DNA from: Beijerinckiaceae bacterium | Lineage (GTDB): Bacteria > Bacteroidota > Bacteroidia > Chitinophagales > Chitinophagaceae | Direction: 5' to 3' | Assembly (NCBI GenBank): GCA_903970475.1 | Contig: CAJCIQ010000238.1 | Span: forward strand, 1 to 32,923 | Length of the DNA stretch: 32,923 nucleotides | Shown: positions 15,228 to 23,557 of the stretch, in pieces | How the letters are laid out: each line of letters starts with the position of its first letter | Numbering within the stretch: position 1 is the stretch's first letter | The notes under the pieces: model-generated | What the model saw: the letters and a program-made list of their open reading frames with translations, nothing else | The model's database searches: none | Told to the model about the DNA's origin: nothing | Program-made: the position numbers and the translations under genes

Positions 15228-18200
15228 ATGAAAAGATTGCTATTGCAACTTTTATTGTTGGCGTTTGGCATTTCTGTCGCCTACGCTCAGCAGGAGCCCA
15301 TCAGGGGGAAGGTGCTGGACCCAAACGGCCATCCCGTTCCTGGAGCTACCGTCTCGCTTAAAAATTCCCGCATTACCACCACCACGGATGCGGAAGGCAA
15401 CTTCCAAATTCAGCCTGGAAAAAGCAAAACCCCTGTTTTAATCGTTACATCAGTGGGTTATGAAGAAAGTGATGTCAACGTTACATCGGGTGGAAGCATC
15501 AGCGTAAATATGAAACCCGTATCTAAATCCATGAACGACGTAGTCGTGATCGGATATGGTACCCAACGAAAAGTAACCCTAACAGGCGCCACGGCCTCCG
15601 TCGGCGCTACGGAAATCGCTAAAAGACCTATTGTAAGGGTAGAAGAAGCGCTTCAGGGCACCGCACCTGGGGTGGCCGTAGAAAGTACCAGTGGTATGCC
15701 CGGAACGCCCTTGGCGGTTCGCATCCGCGGAACCAACTCCTTAACCGGATCAAACGAGCCCCTCTATGTGATCGATGGATTCATTGGTGGGAACATTGAA
15801 TCAGTACCTGCCAGCGATATCGAATCCCTGGAAATCCTCAAAGACGCTGCCGCCACGGCTATCTATGGCTCAAGGGGATCTAACGGGGTCGTGATGATCA
15901 CCACCAAGTCAGGCAGGTCTGGTAAGGCCCGCATCGATTTTAATTTCTGGGAACAAAACAACCAGATCCCCAAGGAATTGAGCTTGATGAATGCCCTACA
16001 GTTCGCCACCGTGGTCAACCAACAGGATGCCGAACTGGGGCAGGCCCCTGGTTTCACCCAAGCACAGCTTGATGGATTCCAAACCAACCCTGGCACCAAC
16101 TGGCAAAAAGCCCTCCAACGAAAACCCTGGGTCAATGATTACAACCTGACCATTTCCGGAGGGACCGAATGGGTGAATTACCTGTTTTCTCTGGATCACT
16201 TGGATCAACCCGGTATGATCCTGAATCAGTATTATAGGAGAACGACCTTCCGTTCTAATGTTGGCATCAAGGTTAATGACCGGATGAACCTGCAATTTAA
16301 TGTAGCGGCCGTCATACCCGAAAGCCGCAACAACGGTTACCAGGGAGATATCACCGATCCTTTTGCCCAGGCCTATCAGTGGGACCCTACTTCCCCCATC
16401 AAGGATTCCAACGGTAATTATATCATGCGGTCTGCATTTGCCTCCAATGGGACCAACCCTGTGGCCCAAGCTAATAACTCGCTCAATGATGCCAACAGCA
16501 CCGATATCACCGGGACGGGCAGGTTGACCTATAGGTTATTAAAAGGACTGACCTTTACTTCTGATAACTACTATGAAATCAACAATAACCAGCAGCTCAC
16601 CCTCAATGGTCCATTAACGAGTGCGGGGCTGGTGGGTGAAGATTACGCGGCTACCAATAATGGGAAGTCCTGGAACTTCCAGAACTCTAACTTCCTGACT
16701 TATCATGGCAACTGGAGTGGGCATAGCCTTACCCTTACGGCGGTTTATGAACAAACCAATGGAGAGGCCTCTAATACCAATGCCCGATCCAATAACCTGT
16801 CTACGTACGCCCTGGGTTATTATAACCTGGGATTGGGCGCTACGCAGATCATTTCCTCTGGTTATTCTTCCAGTTCTACCCAATCTTATGTAGGTCGTTT
16901 GAGCTATTCTTATAAAGACAGGTACTTGCTCAGTGCTTCTATCCGCGATGACGGATCTTCCCATCTCGTCAAAAAATACAGCACCTTCCCTTCAGTAGGT
17001 CTGGGTTGGAACATTGCCCGGGAAAAATGGCTGGAAAACTCCAGGTTTATCTCCACGCTTAAGGTAAGAGGTAGCTGGGGTATTGCCGGTAATCAGGCCG
17101 TGCCTGCCTATTCCTCCATCCCTACCATCGGAGTTGGCGGTATTGAGAATGCGGCTGCCTATTACTATGACGGTAAAACACCCAGTGTGTACACGCCATT
17201 AGGTTCACCGGTTTCCACTACCCTGAAATGGGAGGATGACGAACAAGTGGACGGTGGTATAGACGCTGGCTTCTGGGGGGACCGGGTAACCTTGAGCCTG
17301 GATGTCTACCACAAACATGTATCCAACCTGCTCTATAACCTGCCTACGCCTTATTGGGCCGGTGGAGGTAATCATGAAGCCAATATCGGCAACCTTGAAA
17401 ACCAGGGTATAGAATTTGGCATCGGCGCCACACCTGTACAGATCCACAAATTCAAGTGGAACCTGTATTATAATATGTCTTTCAATACTAACAAGGTACT
17501 CAGCCTGAGTGGATTGGATAATATCATCGTGAACAACATCGGTTCTGCCCAAACAGGGGTATCCATCCTTAAAGTAGGAAAGCCCGTCGGAGAGTTCTAT
17601 GGATATGATTTCTTAGGCACCTGGAAAACCAGCGAGGCTGCTGCGGCGGCCAAGTACAATAATAAGCCAGGCGATTCCAGATACCTGGACGTGAACAACG
17701 ATGGTTCCATCACGGGATCGGATGAAGTGCCCATAGGAAACGGATTACCCAAATACACTTTTGGATTGAGCAACGACCTCAGCTATGGCGATTGGAATCT
17801 TTCCTTCCTGTTCCAGGGCACTCATGGCAACCAGATCTATTCCGGGACCTTCCCTTATATGTTCGGTGACCAGGGAGACGCACGTAATGCCACCACTACG
17901 GAGATCCTCAATACCTGGACGCCAACCAACCAAACCAATATTCCTACGGTCAGTCCCAGTTCCCAGAACTATATCAATAGCAGCCGTTGGGTCTATAATG
18001 CCAGCTATATAAAACTGAGGAACATTAACCTGACCTATCATGTGCCGGATCATTTTGTGAGCAGGGCTAAAATCCGCAGCCTGGAATTCTATGTGAGTGG
18101 ACAGAATCTATGGACCATTACCAAGTACCCAGGATACGACCCGGAAGTATCTAACCAGACTAACGGTATCACCCAGGGCTTGGAAACCGGTATGATTCCC

Positions 18201-18242
18201 AATCCCCGTACCTACACCTTTGGGGTAAGGCTGGGATTGTAA
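15228..18242 (+). CDS. SusC/RagA-type TonB-dependent outer-membrane transporter
   Basis: A 1004-aa transporter that imports oligosaccharides across the outer membrane using TonB energy. In order: signal peptide (cut near VAYA-QQ, residue 20), carboxypeptidase-regulatory-like beta domain (about 25-100, RGKVLDPNGHPVPGATV), the SusC box MNDVVVIGYGTQ, plug domain with IRGTNSLTGSNEPLYVIDG and AATAIYGSRGSNGVVMITTK, then a beta-barrel ending in the aromatic-rich strand TYTFGVRLGL. The length is typical. It is the first gene after array S3, and the SusD gene follows after 26 nt. The downstream enzymes suggest alpha-manno-oligosaccharides as cargo. Confidence 0.97.
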   Translation: MKRLLLQLLLLAFGISVAYAQQEPIRGKVLDPNGHPVPGATVSLKNSRITTTTDAEGNFQIQPGKSKTPVLIVTSVGYEESDVNVTSGGSISVNMKPVSKSMNDVVVIGYGTQRKVTLTGATASVGATEIAKRPIVRVEEALQGTAPGVAVESTSGMPGTPLAVRIRGTNSLTGSNEPLYVIDGFIGGNIESVPASDIESLEILKDAAATAIYGSRGSNGVVMITTKSGRSGKARIDFNFWEQNNQIPKELSLMNALQFATVVNQQDAELGQAPGFTQAQLDGFQTNPGTNWQKALQRKPWVNDYNLTISGGTEWVNYLFSLDHLDQPGMILNQYYRRTTFRSNVGIKVNDRMNLQFNVAAVIPESRNNGYQGDITDPFAQAYQWDPTSPIKDSNGNYIMRSAFASNGTNPVAQANNSLNDANSTDITGTGRLTYRLLKGLTFTSDNYYEINNNQQLTLNGPLTSAGLVGEDYAATNNGKSWNFQNSNFLTYHGNWSGHSLTLTAVYEQTNGEASNTNARSNNLSTYALGYYNLGLGATQIISSGYSSSSTQSYVGRLSYSYKDRYLLSASIRDDGSSHLVKKYSTFPSVGLGWNIAREKWLENSRFISTLKVRGSWGIAGNQAVPAYSSIPTIGVGGIENAAAYYYDGKTPSVYTPLGSPVSTTLKWEDDEQVDGGIDAGFWGDRVTLSLDVYHKHVSNLLYNLPTPYWAGGGNHEANIGNLENQGIEFGIGATPVQIHKFKWNLYYNMSFNTNKVLSLSGLDNIIVNNIGSAQTGVSILKVGKPVGEFYGYDFLGTWKTSEAAAAAKYNNKPGDSRYLDVNNDGSITGSDEVPIGNGLPKYTFGLSNDLSYGDWNLSFLFQGTHGNQIYSGTFPYMFGDQGDARNATTTEILNTWTPTNQTNIPTVSPSSQNYINSSRWVYNASYIKLRNINLTYHVPDHFVSRAKIRSLEFYVSGQNLWTITKYPGYDPEVSNQTNGITQGLETGMIPNPRTYTFGVRLGL

Positions 18243-18268
18243 TAGGCAGCAATAAAAAAAATTAAACA

Positions 18269-19801
18269 ATGAAACAGAAATATATTCCTTTCCTCTTCTT
18301 ACTAGGAACCCTGGCAGCAGGCTGCCAGAAGCTCAATGAGGACCCTAAGGCCTCCCTGACCCCCGGCACCTATTTTCAAACCCAGGCCGACCTGGATGCC
18401 GCTGTGGCGGCGGCCTATACAGAATTGACCCCGGACTATGCTTTCGGGTTCACATCCAGGATGACGTCCTGTTTCGGGGCGGATGACCTGACGACCGATC
18501 CGGCGCTGAATAAGGGCGACTACCGCGCCTTTGATGAGCTTAACGGCAATGATAATGCCTCAAACCTCCTCAACCAATGGCAAGGACCCTGGTCCTGCGC
18601 ATATCAGGCCACCAATGTGCTTCTCAATTACCAGCACGTCAATTCGACGGAAACGGCAAAAAATCAGGATGCCGGACAGGCCTATTTTCTCAGGGCCTTC
18701 TCTTATTATTACCTGGTAAGGGTATTTGGGCCCGTTCCCGTGGTCACCTACCAACCCAATACCAGCGACCTGCCTCAAAGGGATTCCGTTGCCAAGGTCT
18801 ATAACCTGATCGTATCTGACCTGAATATGGCTATTGCTTATCTGCCCCCCACCTGGCCAGGTCAACCCGGAAAGGCCACCCAGAATGCGGCCCGCGCCCT
18901 GTTGGCTGATGTGTACCTGACCATGACGGGCTATCCCCTGAATCAGTCCAGTTATTATGCCCAGGCTGCCGCAGAGGCCGATACGGTGATTAATTCCGGA
19001 CAGTATACCTTGGTCCCGGACTACCTGACCGTGTTTCAAACCAATAATAGTACGGAATCCATATTTGGTCTTCAATTCAATGTGAGCGGTGGCGCACCCG
19101 AACGTAGCTATGGCGCTTCTGCTACACCACTGGATGAGAGTGGCGCAGATGGCACCGGAGGCTGGGACGATTACTACCCGGAGATCAATTTCTACCTCAA
19201 TGCGCCCAATTGCATCCGCTCCAAAGAGACTTTCTATGATACCCTGAAACTCAAGATTAACGGTGTATTCACGCGCGTACCCTGGAACTCCCCCCTGACA
19301 CATGCCGGCCATCCCTATTACAAGAAATTCAGAGCAGGTCTGGTAACCAATGGCGTCGGTGATGGCGTATCCGAAAACGACAGTGTTATCCTCTCCATAC
19401 AACCCTCCACCAATAAAGTCATGGATTTTATCCGGTATCCCATGGTGTTATTGGATTATGCAGAAGCTTCTGCCATGTCCGGAGGTCCTACAGCGGCCAG
19501 CTATAGCGCCATTAACATGGTAAGGGCCAGGGCCGGGGAACCCCCACTGCCTCCGGGATTGTCCGCTACCGCCTTCCAGGATTCCGTAGTGACAGAAAGG
19601 GGTTATGAATTTGCGGGAGAAAATGGCGTTCGTTGGTTTGATGTGGTGAGGCTGCAATTATTGCCTCAGATCATCGCCGCCCGATCTTCTTTAGAGAATC
19701 CCATTACCAATACGGGTAATCTACAAGACAAATACCTGGCGCCCATTCCTGCATACGATATGGCCAATGACCCTTCCTGGGTGCAGAATTCAGGATACTA
19801 A
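18269..19801 (+). CDS. SusD/RagB-type outer-membrane glycan-binding lipoprotein
   Basis: A 510-aa lipoprotein with lipobox LAAGC (Cys19). It works as the lid on the SusC barrel and captures glycan at the surface. SusD features are the N-terminal KLNEDPKASLTPGTYFQT, the TPR-like helices around NAARALLADVYLTMTGYPLN, and the C-terminal block ERGYEFAGENGVRWFDVVRL that is diagnostic for the family. It is followed by a strong GC-rich stem-loop before the first hydrolase gene, which may reduce expression of the enzymes relative to the SusCD pair. Confidence 0.97.
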   Translation: MKQKYIPFLFLLGTLAAGCQKLNEDPKASLTPGTYFQTQADLDAAVAAAYTELTPDYAFGFTSRMTSCFGADDLTTDPALNKGDYRAFDELNGNDNASNLLNQWQGPWSCAYQATNVLLNYQHVNSTETAKNQDAGQAYFLRAFSYYYLVRVFGPVPVVTYQPNTSDLPQRDSVAKVYNLIVSDLNMAIAYLPPTWPGQPGKATQNAARALLADVYLTMTGYPLNQSSYYAQAAAEADTVINSGQYTLVPDYLTVFQTNNSTESIFGLQFNVSGGAPERSYGASATPLDESGADGTGGWDDYYPEINFYLNAPNCIRSKETFYDTLKLKINGVFTRVPWNSPLTHAGHPYYKKFRAGLVTNGVGDGVSENDSVILSIQPSTNKVMDFIRYPMVLLDYAEASAMSGGPTAASYSAINMVRARAGEPPLPPGLSATAFQDSVVTERGYEFAGENGVRWFDVVRLQLLPQIIAARSSLENPITNTGNLQDKYLAPIPAYDMANDPSWVQNSGY

Positions 19802-19803
19802 CG

Positions 19804-19826
19804 GCAGCGGACCGGTCCGCCGCTGC
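19804..19826 (+). terminator. GC-rich stem-loop after susD (possible attenuator)
   Basis: GCAGCGG (19804-19810) pairs with CCGCTGC (19820-19826), and the core GCGGACCGGTCCGC (19807-19820) is a perfect 14-bp palindrome. It starts 3 nt after the SusD stop. There is no T-run, so partial termination, mRNA protection or an operator are all possible. Confidence 0.5.
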
Positions 19827-19839
19827 GACCCGAGGATCC

Positions 19840-19887
19840 TGGGCTGCCGCCGTATGGCCGTGACCGGGGGGTCTTGGGCTGCCGCCG
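19840..19887. repeat. GC-rich intergenic direct repeat, 35-bp period
   Basis: TGGGCTGCCGCCG occurs at 19840-19852 and again at 19875-19887. With the preceding palindrome it fills the 110-nt gap between the SusD and GH99-like genes with sequence much richer in GC than the flanking genes. Confidence 0.7.
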
Positions 19888-19911
19888 CCGCGTGAGATGG
19901 ATTTTTAAACT

Positions 19912-21213
19912 ATGGACAAACAGATGAGACTTAGATTATTGCAGTTGGTGATATATGGATGGGTGTTGCTCCCCGGAATCTCCCGGGGGCAGCTCCACCA
20001 TAGTAATGAAAGCCTGTATCCTACCTTTAAAGGGTTGATCATGGCAGGCTACCAGGGCTGGTTCCGGGCCCAGGGTGATGGATCTTCTTCCAAAAGATAT
20101 GCCTACGGATCACCGGGCAGAAGTGGTATCGATGCCTGGCCTGACGTCAGCGAATATGCCCAGACCTACGAGACCCCGTATTTGCTCAAGGACGGCGCCC
20201 ATGCGCGGTTTTTCAGTTCCCTGGATGAAAGTACCGTTGACCTGCATTTTAAGTGGATGCAACAGTATGGGCTGGATGGCGTCTTCATGCAGCGTTTTTT
20301 CGGCGATACCAAACCTGGCCCTTATCGTTCGGAATCCATTCAAATTATGCGAAACGCCCTGAAGGCTGCGTCCAAATACAAAAGGGCCATTGCACTGATG
20401 TATGACTTAAGCGGACTAGCTGCTCAGGGAGAGGACTGCTCTGCCCTGATCGAAGACTGGAAGTATATGGTGGATAGCTTACGGGTTACCCGTCAGGCCG
20501 GGCAAAATACCTATTTGCATGAAAATGGCAAACCGGTTGTGGTTATCTGGGGAGTGGGTTTCCCGGACCGCCCCTACGACATCCGGAACATAGGTTTGGA
20601 AAGGTTCATGGATTTTCTCAAAAATGACCCCGTATATGGCCATTGTACGATTATGCTGGGCGTACCCACCGCCTGGCGCACCTTAGACGCCGATTGCATT
20701 CATGACCCCTATTTGCATACGCTGATCCGTCAGGCGGATATCATCCTGCCCTGGATGGTCCAGCGTTTTTCCCCCCTGTTGCACAACGATATGGACCGAT
20801 ACAGGGACCAGCTACTAGCTGACATACAATGGTGTGCCGAAAACCACCTGGAATATGTTCCCTGCGTCTGCCCTGGTTTCAGTTGGCATAACCTGAGCCG
20901 CTTTGCTTTTCCCGATGACGTCAAGCCCGTGGCATCCATTCCCCGACAGGAAGGTCGCTTTTACTGGCAGCAACTATCCACGGCTATCCGCTGTGGAGCC
21001 ACCATGATTTATGTGGCGATGTTTGATGAGGTCAATGAAGGAACCGCCATTTTTAAACTCAGCACAAATCCTCCGGTCGATACCGCTGGTGTATCCTTCC
21101 TGCATATGGAGGAGGGTGTTCCCTCGGACCTGTATCTTTGGTTGACGGGGCAGGCCGCGTCTATGCTTAAGCGGGAACAACCCTTGACGATGACCATGCC
21201 CCATCGCAGGTAA
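19912..21213 (+). CDS. GH99/GH71-like endo-alpha-mannosidase-type hydrolase
   Basis: A 433-aa protein with a signal peptide (cut near residue 26, SRGQ). The fold is a (beta/alpha)8 barrel of the GH99/GH71 type: GLIMAGYQGWFRAQGDG at the start, DGVFMQRFFG, VVIWGVGFPDRP, CVCPGFSWHN, and MFDEVNEGTAIFK near the end. In the last motif Glu373 and Glu376 are three residues apart, as are the two catalytic glutamates of GH99 (ExxEGT). GH99 enzymes cut internal alpha-mannosidic bonds in yeast mannan or N-glycans, which matches the GH92 gene 26 nt downstream. Databases often label such proteins xylosidase/arabinosidase. Exact linkage is unknown. Confidence 0.82.
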   Translation: MDKQMRLRLLQLVIYGWVLLPGISRGQLHHSNESLYPTFKGLIMAGYQGWFRAQGDGSSSKRYAYGSPGRSGIDAWPDVSEYAQTYETPYLLKDGAHARFFSSLDESTVDLHFKWMQQYGLDGVFMQRFFGDTKPGPYRSESIQIMRNALKAASKYKRAIALMYDLSGLAAQGEDCSALIEDWKYMVDSLRVTRQAGQNTYLHENGKPVVVIWGVGFPDRPYDIRNIGLERFMDFLKNDPVYGHCTIMLGVPTAWRTLDADCIHDPYLHTLIRQADIILPWMVQRFSPLLHNDMDRYRDQLLADIQWCAENHLEYVPCVCPGFSWHNLSRFAFPDDVKPVASIPRQEGRFYWQQLSTAIRCGATMIYVAMFDEVNEGTAIFKLSTNPPVDTAGVSFLHMEEGVPSDLYLWLTGQAASMLKREQPLTMTMPHRR

Positions 21214-21239
21214 CCCAACTATAAGAAAAATAATGAGCA

Positions 21240-23540
21240 ATGCAGCAACAATTCGCTAAATGGACTTGCTTTGGGTGTATCCTTACCTTTTGGACGATAA
21301 TGGTGGCGGTCTTCACGGCGGCGCCCGGCGAAGCGGCGGCTCAGGCGCGACCTGGCCCGGACGCTGTTCCTGCTTCCAAATCCGCCCTGGATTATATAGA
21401 TCCGACCATAGGCAATGTGGGCTGGTTACTGGAGCCTACCCGCCCCACAGTCCAACTGCCTTATCAGTCCATTCGCTTTACCCCGGAGCGCAAGGATTAT
21501 CTCGATGATCAGATCGCTTCTTTTCCACTGACCATTGTTTCCCATAGGATGGGAGAAGTTTTTTCCCTCAAACCATCAACCCGTGAGCTGACCCCAGCCG
21601 CCTGGGATGAATTGCAGGCCTATGATCATAACCTGGAAATCAACCGGCCCTGGTATTACTCAACCAACTTGCTGGATGATGACATCAAACTGGAATTTAC
21701 CGCAGGAAAGAAAGTAGGCTGCTACCGGATCCATTTTCCAGCTGCTGCCGAACATGCTTCTTTACTGTTCAACGTATACAATGAAGGTTTTTCTGAGTGG
21801 CAATTTCCTACCAGCTATGAGGTCACTGGTGTGGAAACTTACCATGACAGTATAAAGGTTTACATGTACGGGCGGTTTAATCAAAATGGAACGTCCGGAA
21901 TGGCAACTGACGCCCATTCCAAGGCATATGTTGCATTCCCGAAGGGAACAACAGCGGTAGAATTTGGTTACGGGATCAGTTATATCAGCGCCGCACAAGC
22001 CAAAAAGAACTATGATACCGAGTTTGCCGGCGCCTATATCCGGGTGAACGGTCAGTCCCGTGAACACATTAGGGGCTTCGATGACCTGGCCTCAGCAGGC
22101 AAAGCCGCCTGGCAGAAGATTGTTGGTCAGATTCAGGTAGAAGGAGGTACAGAAGCGCAGCGCCGGTCCTTCTATACCGCCTTGTACCGTTGCCACGAGC
22201 GCATGGTCAATATCTCAGAAGATGGACAATATTATAGTGGCTACGATGGGCATATCCATCAGGATGCCAGACCATTTTATGTAGATGACTGGTCCTGGGA
22301 TACCTACCTGGCCCTGCATCCCTTGCGTATGTTGCTGCATCCTGCCTTAGAGCAAGACATGCTTCAGTCGTATGTACGCATGTATGACCAGAGCGGTTGG
22401 ATGCCCACATTCCCTTTATTGTTTGGAGACAACCCCTGCATGAACGGCTTTCACTCCAGTGTCATATTCCTGGATGCTTATAGAAAAGGATTAAGGAATT
22501 GGGATGTGGCCAAAGCCTATGAGGGCATGCGCAAAAACGCCCTTCAGGCCACATTGCTTCCCTGGAAGAATGGTCCTTCGACTTCTTTAGATTCTTTCTA
22601 TTATACCCATGGTTACTTTCCAGCTTTGCATCCCGGAGAAAAAGAAACGGTGCCCGCAGTAGACGAGTTTGAACACCGCCAGGCCGTAGCCGTTACACTG
22701 GGCGCCAGTTATGACGACTGGGCCCTATCTGAAATGGCAGGAGAATTAGGTAAATCAGGTGATCAGGCCCTCTTCGCTACCAGGAGCCAGAATTACCGCA
22801 ACCTTTGGGATAAGGATAAGCAATTCTTCATGCCCAAGGACGCCCAGGGCAATTGGATCAATATAGATCCGGCCTGGGACGGCGGCATGGGAGGCAGGGA
22901 CTATTTTGATGAGAACAACGGTTGGACCTATATGTGGCAGGTCCAGGAGGATATTCCCGGCCTCATTGGACTAATGGGTGGCCCTGGCCCCTTTGAACAT
23001 AGGTTAGACCAGCTCTTCAGGGCTGATCTTGGAAGGGCAAAATATGCTTTTTGGGCCAAGTTCCCCGACAACACCGGCATAACCGGACAGCACTCCATGG
23101 GCAACGAGCCTGGGTTTGTGATTCCCTACCTCTATAACTTCACTGCTTCTCCCTGGAAGACCCAGGAGCGCATCCGTTTCTTACTCGACGTATGGTTTAA
23201 GGACAATGTATTCGGTATACCTGGTGATGAAGACGGAGGGGGCATGAGCGCTTTTGTTGTGTTTTCTTCCATGGGATTTTATCCCGTTACCCCAGGTAGG
23301 GAAGCCTATACTATTGGTAGCCCCATTTTTTCCAAAATATTCATTCATTTGGATAATGGAAAAACATTTTCCCTCCTTGCCCATCACGCCTCTGTTGTCA
23401 ATAAGTACATTCAATCCGCCACCCTCAATGGGAAAAAGCTGGATAAGCCTTGGTTTACCTATCAGGATCTGGTGAGCGGCGGACGGCTGGAGTTGGAAAT
23501 GGGCCCTCAGCCTAATAAAAATTGGGGGACGGGGAAATAA
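21240..23540 (+). CDS. GH92 alpha-mannosidase
   Basis: A 766-aa secreted enzyme with the length usual for GH92, a calcium-dependent inverting exo-alpha-mannosidase family. Key segments are DWSWDTYLALHPL, YVRMYDQSGWMPTFPL, HSMGNEPGFVIPYLYN (Glu623 is the expected catalytic acid) and GDEDGGGMSAFVVFSSMGFY (Asp663 and Asp665 are the expected base pair). The signal peptide is followed by a GC-rich Ala/Pro/Gly stretch (AAPGEAAAQARPGPDA, about bases 21316-21370) before the conserved DYIDPTIGN. It trims alpha-1,2/1,3/1,4/1,6-linked mannose depending on subgroup; I cannot assign the subgroup. The GH3 gene starts 17 nt after its stop. Confidence 0.95.
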   Translation: MQQQFAKWTCFGCILTFWTIMVAVFTAAPGEAAAQARPGPDAVPASKSALDYIDPTIGNVGWLLEPTRPTVQLPYQSIRFTPERKDYLDDQIASFPLTIVSHRMGEVFSLKPSTRELTPAAWDELQAYDHNLEINRPWYYSTNLLDDDIKLEFTAGKKVGCYRIHFPAAAEHASLLFNVYNEGFSEWQFPTSYEVTGVETYHDSIKVYMYGRFNQNGTSGMATDAHSKAYVAFPKGTTAVEFGYGISYISAAQAKKNYDTEFAGAYIRVNGQSREHIRGFDDLASAGKAAWQKIVGQIQVEGGTEAQRRSFYTALYRCHERMVNISEDGQYYSGYDGHIHQDARPFYVDDWSWDTYLALHPLRMLLHPALEQDMLQSYVRMYDQSGWMPTFPLLFGDNPCMNGFHSSVIFLDAYRKGLRNWDVAKAYEGMRKNALQATLLPWKNGPSTSLDSFYYTHGYFPALHPGEKETVPAVDEFEHRQAVAVTLGASYDDWALSEMAGELGKSGDQALFATRSQNYRNLWDKDKQFFMPKDAQGNWINIDPAWDGGMGGRDYFDENNGWTYMWQVQEDIPGLIGLMGGPGPFEHRLDQLFRADLGRAKYAFWAKFPDNTGITGQHSMGNEPGFVIPYLYNFTASPWKTQERIRFLLDVWFKDNVFGIPGDEDGGGMSAFVVFSSMGFYPVTPGREAYTIGSPIFSKIFIHLDNGKTFSLLAHHASVVNKYIQSATLNGKKLDKPWFTYQDLVSGGRLELEMGPQPNKNWGTGK

Positions 23541-23557
23541 ATTTAATTTTTTATTCG

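Noticed and set aside
18560-19402. 280-aa open frame on the minus strand opposite SusD
   Set aside because: It lies wholly inside a gene with strong family motifs and its translation shows no domain, signal peptide or composition of a real protein; it is a shadow of the GC-rich codon pattern.
23522-23557. Upstream TTG start for the GH3 gene
   Set aside because: It would add 12 residues before a good signal peptide and begin inside the GH92 gene; ATG 23558 fits better.
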